52,382 bases of DNA from Rhodocyclaceae bacterium (GCA_020445765.1 JAGRFY010000026.1:1-52382), one strand, 5' to 3'; positions 44,380 through 51,753 are shown, counted from the stretch's first letter. The notes: generated by a model from the letters alone, not told the origin. Program-made: numbers and translations.

Positions 44380-46505
44380 GCTTGCTGCAAGGCGTAGAGT
44401 TTGGCGTAGGTGCCGTTGGGGCGTTCCTTCAGTTCCCCGTGCTGACCTTCTTCGATCAACTGACCGTTGTCGATCACCAGGATGCGGTCGGCGTCCTTGA
44501 CGGCCGACAGGCGGTGGGCGATGACGATGACGCTGCGGCCGTGGCAGATGGCGCGCATGTTGTCGCGGATGATGCGCTCGGATTCATAGTCGAGGGCGCT
44601 GGTGGCTTCATCGAGGATCAGGATGCGCGGATTGGTGATCAGCGCGCGGGCGATGGCGATGCGTTGGCGCTGGCCGCCCGAGAGGGTCGAGCCGTGTTCG
44701 CCAACCGGGGTGTCGTAGGCCTGCGGTAGTTCCATGATGAAGTCGTGGGCGCCGGCGAGCTTGGCGGCTTCGATCACCGCCTCGATCGGCGCACCGGGGT
44801 CGGTCAGCGCGATGTTCTCGCGGATCGAACGGGCGAACAGCATGTTCTCCTGCAGCACGACGCCGATCTGGCGGCGCAGCCAGGCCGGGTCGGCCAGGGC
44901 GAGATCGACGCCGTCGATCAGCACCCGGCCCCGCTCGGGCACGTAGAGGCGCTGCACCAGCTTGGTCAGCGTGCTCTTGCCCGAACCGGAGCGGCCGACG
45001 ATGCCGATCACTTCGCCGGCCCGGATCGTGAAGGACACCCCCTTCAGCACTTCGGAGGCATCGGGTCGGTAGCGGAAGCCGACCTGGTCGAATTCGATCC
45101 GGCCTTGCATCGGCGGCAGGCTGGCGCGGCTGCCCGGCGCCTCGGTGCGGGTGTTGAGGATGTCGCCGAGGCGCGCCATCGAGATACCGGTCTGCTGGAA
45201 GTCCTGCCACAGCTGGGCGAGGCGCATCACCGGCTGGGCGACGCGGCCGGCGAGCATGTTGAAGGCGACCAGCGCGCCGACGGTCATCGCACCGTCGATG
45301 ACCTGGTAGGCGCCGAGCCACAGGATGCCGACGGTGACGAGCTTGTTCACTAGCCCGACGCCATCCGAGGCCCAGGCGCCGAGCCGGGTGACGCGAAACC
45401 CCGAGGCGACGTAGCCGGCGAGCTGGTTGTCCCACTGGCGGTTGAACTGGGGTTCGACCGCCATCGCCTTCAGAGTGTGGATGTTGGCGACCGATTCCAC
45501 CAGGTAGGCGTGGTTCTCGGCGCCGCGCCGGAACTTCTCATCGAGACGGCGGCGCAGGATCGGCGTGACCGCGATCGACAGCAGCACGTAGCACGGGATC
45601 GAGCCCAGCACGATCAGCGTGAGCGGTACCGAGTACCACCACATCACGGCGATGAAGACCATCGAGAAGAAGAGATCCATCACCACGGTCAGCGCCGAGC
45701 CGGTCAGGAACTGGCGGATGTGTTCGAGCTCGCGCACACGGGCGACCGAATCGCCGACCCGGCGGGCTTCGAAGTACGACAGCGGCAGGGCCAGCAGATG
45801 GCGGAACAGGCGGGCACCGAGCTCGACGTCGATGCGACTGGAGGTGTGGGCGAAGAGCCAGGCCCGCAGGCCTGAGAGCAGGCTCTCGAAGAGATTGACC
45901 ACCAGCAGGCCGATGCCGATCACGGTGAGCGTGGTGTAGCCCTTGTGCACCAGCACCTTGTCCATCACGACCTGGAAGAAGAGCGGCGTGATCAGCGCGA
46001 AGAGCTGCAGGAAGAACGCGGCCAGCAACACCTCGCCGAGCAGGCGCCGGTACTTGACGATGGCCGGGATGAACCAGGTGAAATCGAAGCGGGCGAGTTC
46101 GCTGGCGAGCGAGGCACGAGAAGTCACCAGAACCAGTTCGCCAGACCAGCGCGCGAGAAAGTCGTCCCAGGTGAGCACTTCGGGACGTTGTGAAATCGGG
46201 TCGTGGATCAGCACCCGGGCCGGCTCGGCGGCATCGGCCAGGTCGAGTTTGGCGAGGAGGAAGTAGCCGCCGTCACGCGTCGTAGCGATCGCCGGCAGCG
46301 CGAGATCGGCGAGGCGTTCCGGTTTGAACCGGGACGCCTTGGCCTTCAGGCCGAGGGCGCGTGCTGCGCGCAGCAGCGCGGCGGTGTCGACGACGCCGTC
46401 CGGGCCGGCGAATTCGTGAGCGAGCGCGTCCGCATCGGCTGCGACCCCATGCAGGCGCGCGAGCATGACCAGACACAGCAGCCCCTGAGCAGGTGGGCGC
46501 TGCAT
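44376..46505 (-). CDS. hlyB: HlyB-family type I secretion ABC transporter with C39-like domain
   Basis: A 709-residue exporter with permease and ATPase in one chain. Residues 1-130 are a peptidase C39-like domain: the usual catalytic 'CG' is missing (AQGLLCLVML aligns with the family's ECGLACLAM, leaving Gln at the Cys position), so it is a docking domain for RTX substrates, as in HlyB. Six membrane helices span about 150-440. The nucleotide-binding part has the P-loop GIVGRSGSGKSTLTKL (about 500), signature LSGGQRQRIAIARAL (about 605), Walker B ILILDEATSALD (about 630) and the H-loop IVIAHRLS. GAGGT lies 6 bases upstream of ATG 46505. First gene of the secretion operon. Confidence 0.93.
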   Translation of the reverse strand: MQRPPAQGLLCLVMLARLHGVAADADALAHEFAGPDGVVDTAALLRAARALGLKAKASRFKPERLADLALPAIATTRDGGYFLLAKLDLADAAEPARVLIHDPISQRPEVLTWDDFLARWSGELVLVTSRASLASELARFDFTWFIPAIVKYRRLLGEVLLAAFFLQLFALITPLFFQVVMDKVLVHKGYTTLTVIGIGLLVVNLFESLLSGLRAWLFAHTSSRIDVELGARLFRHLLALPLSYFEARRVGDSVARVRELEHIRQFLTGSALTVVMDLFFSMVFIAVMWWYSVPLTLIVLGSIPCYVLLSIAVTPILRRRLDEKFRRGAENHAYLVESVANIHTLKAMAVEPQFNRQWDNQLAGYVASGFRVTRLGAWASDGVGLVNKLVTVGILWLGAYQVIDGAMTVGALVAFNMLAGRVAQPVMRLAQLWQDFQQTGISMARLGDILNTRTEAPGSRASLPPMQGRIEFDQVGFRYRPDASEVLKGVSFTIRAGEVIGIVGRSGSGKSTLTKLVQRLYVPERGRVLIDGVDLALADPAWLRRQIGVVLQENMLFARSIRENIALTDPGAPIEAVIEAAKLAGAHDFIMELPQAYDTPVGEHGSTLSGGQRQRIAIARALITNPRILILDEATSALDYESERIIRDNMRAICHGRSVIVIAHRLSAVKDADRILVIDNGQLIEEGQHGELKERPNGTYAKLYALQQA

Positions 46506-46914
46506 GGTTTGACCTCAATATTGTTGTGGTTTTGCGCGCATCCTCGTAGATTGTTCGGAACGAAACAATTAGACGTTGGTGATAGAGGGCCTGATTGTGC
46601 GGCGCAGCGGTCGCCACGACACACTTGTTTTGAGGTTCGGTTGCATCCATTCGGATCATGGCCTCCGATTCAAGCCGGTAGATGCGGCGAGAGACAAGCT
46701 TCCGCTGTACTACATTGCGTCGCGTTCCGGGACGCAAAGGAATGACCCTCCTTGATCGGAATTTCCGCACCAAGGAGGGCATGCCTGCGACTACGTCATC
46801 GACGCGACCAGGGAAGACCATGCGACGACGCTTCCTGGACTGTCGTAGCCGACGGAAACACCACCGGCCAACCTTGGATGATTGCGAGAGACGCACATGT
46901 CGCCTCCCGACGCA
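46506..46914 (-). promoter_or_regulatory. gene-free interval, probable promoter of the secretion operon
   Basis: No convincing gene in 409 bases between the radC-like stop and the exporter start. AT-rich stretches near 46510-46570 contrast with the GC-rich surroundings. ATTGTT (46550-46555) and AACAAT (46564-46569) form a small dyad about 45 bases upstream of the exporter start codon that could be an operator. No clear -35/-10 pair was found by eye. Confidence 0.4.
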
Positions 46915-47520
46915 TCAGATCTGGCCATGTTCGGCCATCGACAGGACTTCCGGGCCCGCGACGATCAGGTGATCGAGCACCGGGACATCGATCGTCGCCA
47001 GCGCCGACTTCAAGGCCTGGGTCAGGATGATGTCGGCCTGACTCGGCTCGGCCGTCCCCGACGGATGGTTGTGCACGCAGATCAGCGCCTTGGCGTGGCA
47101 CTCCAGCACCGCGCGAACCACTTCCCGCGGATAGACCGACGTCTGGTCGATCGTGCCGCGGAAGAGCTCGACCGCGGCGATCAGATGATGCTGGGTATCG
47201 AGCATCAGACAGATGAAGGCCTCGACCGGGCGTTGCCCGAGCTCGAGCTTCAGGTAGTTGCGCACGGCGTCCGGCGAGGTGAGAACCGAACGGGATTCGG
47301 CCTCGCTCACCAGCATGCGCTTGACCAGTTCGATGGCGGCCGCCAGCGTCGAGGGTGGCAGACCCTGGGTCACGGTGTATGGCATCCGCTGGGCCTCGCG
47401 CAGCACTGGCCACAGTCGGCCGTTCGCGCGTGCCAGCAGCGCGTCGGCCTGCTCGTTGCCGACCAGGGTGGCCAGCAGTGTCCGATCGGGGAGATCGGCA
47501 TAGGGATTTCTATGGGACAT
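46915..47520 (-). CDS. radC: RadC-family JAB-domain protein
   Basis: A 201-residue RadC-like protein, start ATG 47520 (MSHRNPYADLPDRTLLATLV) with GGAGAG upstream. The C-terminal half is the JAB/MPN metal-binding domain: LMLDTQHHLIAAVELFRGTI, YPREVVRAVLECHAKALICV and HNHPSGTAEPSQADIILT, containing the HxHPSG...D zinc ligands. ICE-borne RadC proteins are common and their activity is unknown; the old DNA-repair label rests on weak genetics. The gene is preceded by a structured leader shared with other genes of this module. Confidence 0.9.
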   Translation of the reverse strand: MSHRNPYADLPDRTLLATLVGNEQADALLARANGRLWPVLREAQRMPYTVTQGLPPSTLAAAIELVKRMLVSEAESRSVLTSPDAVRNYLKLELGQRPVEAFICLMLDTQHHLIAAVELFRGTIDQTSVYPREVVRAVLECHAKALICVHNHPSGTAEPSQADIILTQALKSALATIDVPVLDHLIVAGPEVLSMAEHGQI

Positions 47521-47552
47521 CGCATCTCTCCAGCTGGATCGGGGATGTCCGC

Positions 47553-47581
47553 CCCGTTCGGGGAATGACTCCCCGACGGGT
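47553..47581 (-). promoter_or_regulatory. structured RNA leader of radC
   Basis: On the minus strand the leader begins ACCCGT and folds with TCGGGGA/TCCCCGA (7 pairs: 47558-47564 with 47570-47576) inside an outer ACGGG/CCCGT stem (47576-47580 with 47553-47557; the two stems share base 47576). A further ATCCCCGATCC just before the ribosome binding site could pair with the first GGGGA instead. Layout matches the leaders at 48305, 50622 and 51677. Confidence 0.5.
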
Positions 47582-47605
47582 GGAAAAGGATGGGCAGCGC
47601 CGCGC

Positions 47606-47860
47606 TCAGTGCGTCGTGCCGGTGCGGCCGGACTCAACAGCCAGTTCGCGCCGGATGATCTGGTCGCGCATGGCCGCCTGTTCGGGCGTCAAGGACGAAC
47701 CCAGTTCCTGCAAGGCTTGCGCGGCGGCCATCGCCAGCGCGAGATCGGCACGCAGTTCGACCAGCGCGGCCTGCTCGCCGGACTCGGCGAAGCGGGCATA
47801 CATGCGTCCGAACTCGCTCCAGCTGGTCCGCAGATCGATCGTGATCGTCAGTCGCTTCAT
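47606..47860 (-). CDS. small hypothetical ICE protein
   Basis: An 84-residue mostly helical protein from ATG 47860 with AGGAGAG upstream. It opens MKRLTITIDLRTSWSEFGRM (one beta strand, then helices) and continues LVELRADLALAMAAAQALQE and LTPEQAAMRDQIIRREL. Without membrane segments. The short start-codon-proximal strand followed by helices could be a DNA- or protein-binding adaptor, but no family is recognised. Confidence 0.6.
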   Translation of the reverse strand: MKRLTITIDLRTSWSEFGRMYARFAESGEQAALVELRADLALAMAAAQALQELGSSLTPEQAAMRDQIIRRELAVESGRTGTTH

Positions 47861-47890
47861 GGTTCGGCTCTCCTGGGATGAGTGGTGCGT

Positions 47891-47913
47891 GCCTGCCCGG
47901 AATCCGGGCAGGC
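47891..47913 (-). terminator. strong GC hairpin between two small genes
   Basis: GCCTGCCCGGA (47891-47901) and TCCGGGCAGGC (47903-47913) are exact 11-base arms around a single base. It lies 20 bases past the stop of the gene ending at 47933 and 31 bases before the start of the next, so it can end the upstream transcript or serve as a leader structure for the downstream gene. Confidence 0.5.
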
Positions 47914-47932
47914 GTATTGGTACATCGGGCGA

Positions 47933-48301
47933 TCAGTCGTGGTTCGCGACATACGCCCTCCCCTCGTCCATGCCGAACAGGGTCGGCCAGGTGAGCGCTG
48001 CTGAGGATTCCGCCCGCTGCGCCTTGGCTGGCGCCTTGGGCGGGGATTTGAGGCCACTGAAAAGGCCACGGATCGCCCTGCCGACCGCAACCCCCGCCGC
48101 CTCGACGGGGTTGGTGATCAGGGCGCGACGTGCCGCCAGGTACAGGGCGGCGTAACGGCTGCGCATCTCGGGATGCGCGTTGAAATGATCGACGACGAGC
48201 CGGGCGACGTCGGGGTTGCCGACGGCCGACAGGAGGATCTGCAGTTGCTCGGCATTGTGCTTCGCGAGCGCTGCAGCGACTTCGGACGAGTCCTGTTTCA
48301 T
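47933..48301 (-). CDS. hypothetical ICE protein
   Basis: A 122-residue protein from ATG 48301 (MKQDSSEVAAALAKHNAEQL). GGAGATC is 6-7 bases upstream and sits in a folding leader. It is helical (LQILLSAVGNPDVARLVVDHF; MRSRYAALYLAARRALITNP), with a small-residue stretch VEAAGVAVGRAIRGLF that might touch a membrane, and a polar C-terminus. Family not recognised. Confidence 0.6.
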   Translation of the reverse strand: MKQDSSEVAAALAKHNAEQLQILLSAVGNPDVARLVVDHFNAHPEMRSRYAALYLAARRALITNPVEAAGVAVGRAIRGLFSGLKSPPKAPAKAQRAESSAALTWPTLFGMDEGRAYVANHD

Positions 48302-48304
48302 GAT

Positions 48305-48359
48305 GATCTCCATTGAAAATGGAGATCCGTCCCCGACGGGAGACGGATCTCCCGTGGGG
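48305..48359 (-). promoter_or_regulatory. RNA leader with SD-masking stem, gene at 48301
   Basis: Minus-strand order: CCCC (48356-48359), inner hairpin CGGGAGA/TCTCCCG (48348-48354 with 48337-48343), GGGG (48331-48334), then GATCTCC (48321-48327), which pairs with the ribosome binding site GGAGATC (48305-48311). A rival 11-base pairing (48321-48331 with 48342-48352) would break both the inner hairpin and the masking stem and free the site. These two exclusive folds are what a translational switch requires. Confidence 0.55.
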
Positions 48360-48374
48360 TGGAACTGCGAACGA

Positions 48375-48437
48375 TGCCCGACGCCCCGAAGGGCGCATCC
48401 GGCAGCAGGTCGAAACCTGCCTGGGCTGACCGGACGG
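48375..48437 (-). repeat. structured leader repeat, copy A
   Basis: Plus-strand pattern GCCCGACGCCC-CGAA-GGGC, ATCCGG, a variable part, then GCCTGGGCTGACCGGAC (48419-48435). ATCCGG and CCGGAC can pair across the variable part. It lies directly 5' of the masking leader of the gene at 48301 in the direction of transcription. Confidence 0.5.
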
Positions 48438-48783
48438 TTCACGGCGTGACGCCGATGAATGCGATTGGCCGAAGGCACTTGTCAGGCAGGCGCGCGCGCG
48501 TGCCGGAGAAGTCCCCTCGTGGCGAAGATCGGGATGCCGAGTCGGGCCATGGATCGACCAGATCCGCTGGTCGTCGGCGATGCTTGCGAGAAGCGTGACA
48601 CGCGACAAAACCTTCGACCTTGCCTTCGAGCGCTCACGGCTTGTCGTTGGCTTCGACCAACGGGTGCAGAGGACGGCAACGGCTGCCGCTGGCGGCGGGC
48701 AAACCCGCGCGGGCGTCCAGGCGAAACCCTAAGGGAAGGCGGCAAAATGCGACTTTCGCTGCCGCAGGAGGATCTGAGTCACG

Positions 48784-48848
48784 AGGCCCGGCACCCTTGC
48801 GGGTACATCCGGTGGCAGATGCTAGACCCGCCTGGGCTGACCGGACAT
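48784..48848 (-). repeat. structured leader repeat, copy B
   Basis: Same layout as copy A with GCCTGGGCTGACCGGAC at 48830-48846 identical over 17 bases. The hairpin part differs but keeps pairing (CCC-TTGC-GGG in place of CCC-CGAA-GGG, flanked by changes on both sides), as expected for a conserved RNA stem. No gene follows it closely on the minus strand. Confidence 0.5.
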
Positions 48849-48919
48849 GGAAGCTATACCTCGGATCATAGGACAAACCTCTGCCTATGCCCAGAGCATC
48901 AGCAGGACTCTGCCCCGGC

Positions 48920-49570
48920 TCAACGCCAGGATCGCTCGGAGCGAATCGGGACAAGCATCGGGCGGTGCCCGTCGACGTGCGATCGTCGCCGGATCGCTCC
49001 TGCGTCGGGGACGCAGCTCGAACGGATCCCGTCACGAAGATCCAGGAAGATCGTGTGCGGGTTCAAATGCGGATTCAGGATCCCGGACAACTCGGCGAGC
49101 AGTCGGCGGACCGGCGGGCTGGCGACACACATGGCGGCAAGGCCGCCCTGGGCGAGTTGCTGCTCAAGCGCCAGCAGGACGGCTGCCCCCTTGACCGCCG
49201 GCGGATCGGTTTCTCGCGAGCAGCCGCTGGCACGACCGGTCGTGCCAATCAGCGCTGCAATGGCGTCCAGTCGCTCGACAACGGCCTGCCGTCGTCGCGC
49301 CCGGACCTCGCAGAGCTTGCTGCGGAATGCCGGCCAATTCCGTGCCGCATCGATCGAACGATCGAGGTCGATTGCCGCCGGCAGTGCGCATGGCTCGAGC
49401 GAGTCGACCAGGATCCAGGCTTCCGAGTCCGAAGCCGCCAGACGCGGCCCGCCAAGGCCGCCTGGCCGCGGATGGTTCGCGACGTCGTCACGCCGGAGCC
49501 CGGCGGGCACGTCATTTCCGGAGCGCCCGATCTTGCCACCATCCGTGTCCCCGAGCTTGAGCGCTTCCAT
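48920..49570 (-). CDS. hypothetical ICE protein
   Basis: A 216-residue soluble protein, ATG 49570 with a strong GGAGGAGA site. N-terminal 45 residues are Gly/Asp-rich; the rest is helical, including EAWILVDSLEPCALPAAIDL, LCEVRARRRQAVVERLDAIA, AAVLLALEQQLAQGGLAAMC and a late NPHLNPHTIFLDLRDGI. The C-terminal 25 residues are basic. It lies between two genes with the shared leader fold and has its own short hairpin at 49600-49617. No family recognised. Confidence 0.6.
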   Translation of the reverse strand: MEALKLGDTDGGKIGRSGNDVPAGLRRDDVANHPRPGGLGGPRLAASDSEAWILVDSLEPCALPAAIDLDRSIDAARNWPAFRSKLCEVRARRRQAVVERLDAIAALIGTTGRASGCSRETDPPAVKGAAVLLALEQQLAQGGLAAMCVASPPVRRLLAELSGILNPHLNPHTIFLDLRDGIRSSCVPDAGAIRRRSHVDGHRPMLVPIRSERSWR

Positions 49571-49599
49571 CAATGGTCTCCTCCTCGATTCGCAAAGCC

Positions 49600-49617
49600 G
49601 CGACCCGAGTGGGTCGC
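49600..49617 (-). promoter_or_regulatory. leader hairpin of the gene at 49570
   Basis: GCGACCC (49600-49606), GAGT and GGGTCGC (49611-49617) form a perfect 7-pair stem about 15 bases 5' of the ribosome binding site. It keeps an ACCC/GGGT stem as in the neighbouring leaders but lacks the masking stem. Confidence 0.4.
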
Positions 49618-49902
49618 AGATTGCTTTATCCAGGTTTCATGTTTCTGCCGGGCGACCGGCGGTGACGCCGTGACGCTTCCCGAAACGGACGCGATGGCAT
49701 CCGCTTTGGGAACCGCCTGGGTTCCTGTGGATTGAACGAGCGCTTTGAACTGCGCCTCCTGCGCGGTCGCCGATGACCGGCGCCGCGAGGCACCGCTGAT
49801 GGAGGCCTGGTGCCGATGCCGTGGGCGGGCGAGGCACCCGCGCCGAAATGCCGCCGCGCATCGGACGCGCGGCTGTCCGGGTTCGCGCCGATCCCGCCTC
49901 AG

Positions 49903-49946
49903 GCGGGCTGTCCGCAGCAAGACCGGCCTCGCTGCGGACAGCCCGC
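49903..49946 (-). terminator. 16-base-arm hairpin downstream of the DUF3275 gene
   Basis: GCGGGCTGTCCGCAGC (49903-49918) and GCTGCGGACAGCCCGC (49931-49946) are exact reverse complements with a 12-base loop, 23 bases past the stop at 49969. A nested CCCGCC/GGCGGG pair follows at 49894-49907. The position fits a transcription end for DUF3275, though no T-run follows. Confidence 0.55.
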
Positions 49947-49968
49947 GAGTTGCGGGCCATCCGGTGCT

Positions 49969-50616
49969 TTACTGACCGCCCCGGCCGCTGCGCCGGGAGA
50001 GGTAGGAGACGTACGCTTCCGCTTCCCGCGGATACCAGGTCTGATCGTCCGCAACGAACCCGTACGACAGGTCCCGCTTCAGCCGATCGCGCTGTTCGCG
50101 AAACCGCAGTCGCTCGATCGTCGCATCCAGCTTGACGGGCGAGCGGGTCTCGATCGCGCGAGCCAGGTCGTCGCCGAAAAGGATCATCAGGGTCGCTTCG
50201 GGCGATTCAGCCGAAGCCGACAGAGCAACCGGGTCTGCGGTCGCCGTCTCTCGATCGTCACCATCAACCTCGGAATCCTCCGGGGCACTGGCGGTGCCAC
50301 CAAAGCTCGACTCGTCGGCGGGGTCCGGCTCGGCGTCGCTGCGCTCGGCCTGCGATTCGTGCTCGTCGTCGATCAGCAGATCGCTCAGGCGGGCACGCAT
50401 CTCGGTGACGAGACCACCGCGGCGGGTGGTGTAGGACGAGAGGAAGATCTCCTCGACGATGAAGTGTCCGCTGTAGGTGCCCGCCGAGAACTGGTCGAGC
50501 GCCGTGTCCTTGACCTTGAAGTCGCCGATGGCGGTCGACAACTCGCCCACCGCGAAGTCTCCGTTGCGACCCGGGATGATCCGGATCGTGATGCTGCCGT
50601 TCAGACTGACTGTCAT
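49969..50616 (-). CDS. DUF3275 family ICE protein
   Basis: A 215-residue protein from ATG 50616, GGAGG 6 bases upstream. The N-terminal domain has the family pattern MTVSLNGSITIRIIPGRNGD, FAVGELSTAIGDFKVKDTAL, DQFSAGTYSGHFIVEEIFLS. A central acidic, Ser-rich linker (about 90-135) leads to a C-terminal region DLARAIETRSPVKLDATIER ending WYPREAEAYVSYLSRR. DUF3275 proteins are near-constant in GI-type ICEs; the function is not known. Its start lies inside a masking leader fold. Confidence 0.85.
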   Translation of the reverse strand: MTVSLNGSITIRIIPGRNGDFAVGELSTAIGDFKVKDTALDQFSAGTYSGHFIVEEIFLSSYTTRRGGLVTEMRARLSDLLIDDEHESQAERSDAEPDPADESSFGGTASAPEDSEVDGDDRETATADPVALSASAESPEATLMILFGDDLARAIETRSPVKLDATIERLRFREQRDRLKRDLSYGFVADDQTWYPREAEAYVSYLSRRSGRGGQ

Positions 50617-50621
50617 GACAT

Positions 50622-50676
50622 GCCTCCGTGGACGAACAGGCCGGAGGCGACCCGCGGGGGCGAAGCCCCGGCGGGT
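50622..50676 (-). promoter_or_regulatory. RNA leader with SD-masking stem, DUF3275 gene
   Basis: Minus-strand order: ACCCGCCGGGGC / GCCCCCGCGGGT (50665-50676 with 50650-50661, 11 of 12 pairs, UUC loop), then GCCTCCG (50642-50648), which pairs exactly with CGGAGGC (50622-50628) covering the ribosome binding site of ATG 50616. Same plan as the leaders of the genes at 48301 and 51673. Confidence 0.55.
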
Positions 50677-50960
50677 TGGGTAGGAAGAGCAACTGGGCCA
50701 GCCATCGGTCGACAGCTGGCATGGGTGCGGAGAGTGTGGCCGGCACTGGGATACAAGCTCCACAGCGCCGGCACATGGCTTGAGTACGATGTGCCGCTTT
50801 CCGAACGACACGGAGGCACTGGTGTGCAGAATCCGTGTGAGAGATTCCCAGTGACCTCAGATACCATGCCCCGAGGGCCAATTCTCTCGTCAGGGCTGAT
50901 TGGCCTTTGCTTGTCGCATGTTTTTCAGCCGAAACATGCAAAACGGTGGAAATCGCAACG

Positions 50961-50992
50961 CACTTTGCGGAGCGGATGCGCTCGGCAAAGTG
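50961..50992. repeat. 32-base imperfect palindrome
   Basis: CACTTTGC, G, GAGCG, a GATG loop, CGCTC, G and GCAAAGTG form 13 pairs with one G-G mismatch. It stands alone in the interval and could be an operator, a small replication or transfer signal, or an RNA hairpin. Confidence 0.45.
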
Positions 50993-51126
50993 TCCTGCCG
51001 CGGCAGTGCGTGGTCACCCCTCTGACCGTCTCCCCGCGCGAGAGCTCGGGAAGCCGGGGGCCGTCACTACCAAGTCATACGATCATAGCAGAGACGGCAA
51101 GGCCGTCATGCCCTGCCGGATGGCAT

Positions 51127-51154
51127 GGGCGGCCGGTCTTTCGACCAGCCGCCC
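51127..51154 (-). terminator. hairpin downstream of the DUF3577 gene
   Basis: GGGCGGC-C-GGTC (51127-51138), a 4-base loop and GACC-A-GCCGCCC (51143-51154) pair with one mismatch, 34 bases past the stop at 51188. A candidate transcription end. Confidence 0.45.
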
Positions 51155-51187
51155 GTGGATGACGAGGTTCGTTTCAGCAAGATGCGC

Positions 51188-51673
51188 TCACGCCGCCGCG
51201 CACTCGGCATCGGCACCCGCTTGCGCCGATTGCGGATCCGAATGGTCACGTGTGCCGGCCCGCTGATGGACCACCACGCCATCGACCTTCACGTAGCTGA
51301 CGCCGATCAGCCGACCCTTGGTGATGGCACGGACCTCGGTCCGTCCGTCGATCTCCTTCTCGTACGTGTGCGGGTAGATGTCGCCGATCGTGAAGGCAAC
51401 GATGACCTGCTTCCCTGCATCGACCGCTGGCTTCCAGCGCCGCACGAGGGCCTGCGCTTCATCCTCGGTCACCCTCAGATCGAAGTAGGTGTACTGAGGC
51501 TCATCGACGCCGCCGCGCAGCGCGTTGATCGCGCAGCACAGCATCGGCTCGGCGCGACGCCCCTGCGATCTGGGCGTAACGACACGAACCCGTGACAGGT
51601 AGCCAATGCCTTGCGTATGCAAGTCAAAGTAGCGCTTCTGGAACGTTCCGGCAGTTGAATTGGGTGCTTGCAT
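51188..51673 (-). CDS. DUF3577 / STY4534-family ICE protein
   Basis: A 161-residue protein from ATG 51673 with AAGGAGA about 7 bases upstream. The family pattern is clear: KRYFDLHTQGIGYLSRVRVV, MLCCAINALRGG, PQYTYFDLRVTEDEAQALVR, KQVIVAFTIGDIYPHTYEKE and RLIGVSYVKVDGVVVHQ. STY4534-type proteins are labelled ICE replication proteins and look like single-strand-DNA-binding (OB-fold) domains, which is inference. In many GI elements it sits beside ssb and topB. It carries the clearest masking leader of the window. Confidence 0.87.
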   Translation of the reverse strand: MQAPNSTAGTFQKRYFDLHTQGIGYLSRVRVVTPRSQGRRAEPMLCCAINALRGGVDEPQYTYFDLRVTEDEAQALVRRWKPAVDAGKQVIVAFTIGDIYPHTYEKEIDGRTEVRAITKGRLIGVSYVKVDGVVVHQRAGTRDHSDPQSAQAGADAECAAA

Positions 51674-51676
51674 GAT

Positions 51677-51741
51677 GCGATCTCCTTCAGGCAGAAAAGG
51701 GAGATCGCCTGCCCGAACGGGAGATCGATCTCCCATACGGG
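51677..51741 (-). promoter_or_regulatory. RNA leader with SD-masking stem, DUF3577 gene
   Basis: Minus-strand order: CCCG (51738-51741), inner palindrome GGGAGATCGATCTCCC (51719-51734), CGGG (51712-51715), then GCGATCTCC (51700-51708), an exact 9-base complement of GGAGATCGC (51677-51685) that holds the ribosome binding site. The GATCTCC segment could pair instead with the upstream GGGAGATCG, freeing the site. Confidence 0.6.
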
Positions 51742-51753
51742 TTGCGGAATGGA

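Larger units (their letters stand above)
48302..48919. other. gene-free interval with two copies of a structured repeat
   Basis: No convincing gene in 618 bases. It holds the leader at 48305-48359, and two related elements at about 48375-48437 and 48784-48848. Between them (48440-48780) I see no credible protein; the second element could be the leader of a lost gene. Confidence 0.5.
49571..49968. other. gene-free interval between the gene at 49570 and DUF3275
   Basis: No convincing gene in 398 bases. Contents: the leader hairpin at 49600-49617, a stretch near 49680-49735 faintly like the structured repeat (GCATCCG...GCCTGGGTT), and the large hairpin at 49903-49946. Confidence 0.45.
50617..51187. 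other. gene-free interval between DUF3275 and DUF3577
   Basis: No convincing gene in 571 bases. Apart from the leader at 50622-50676 and hairpins at 50961-50992 and 51127-51154, I see nothing recognisable. Confidence 0.45.
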
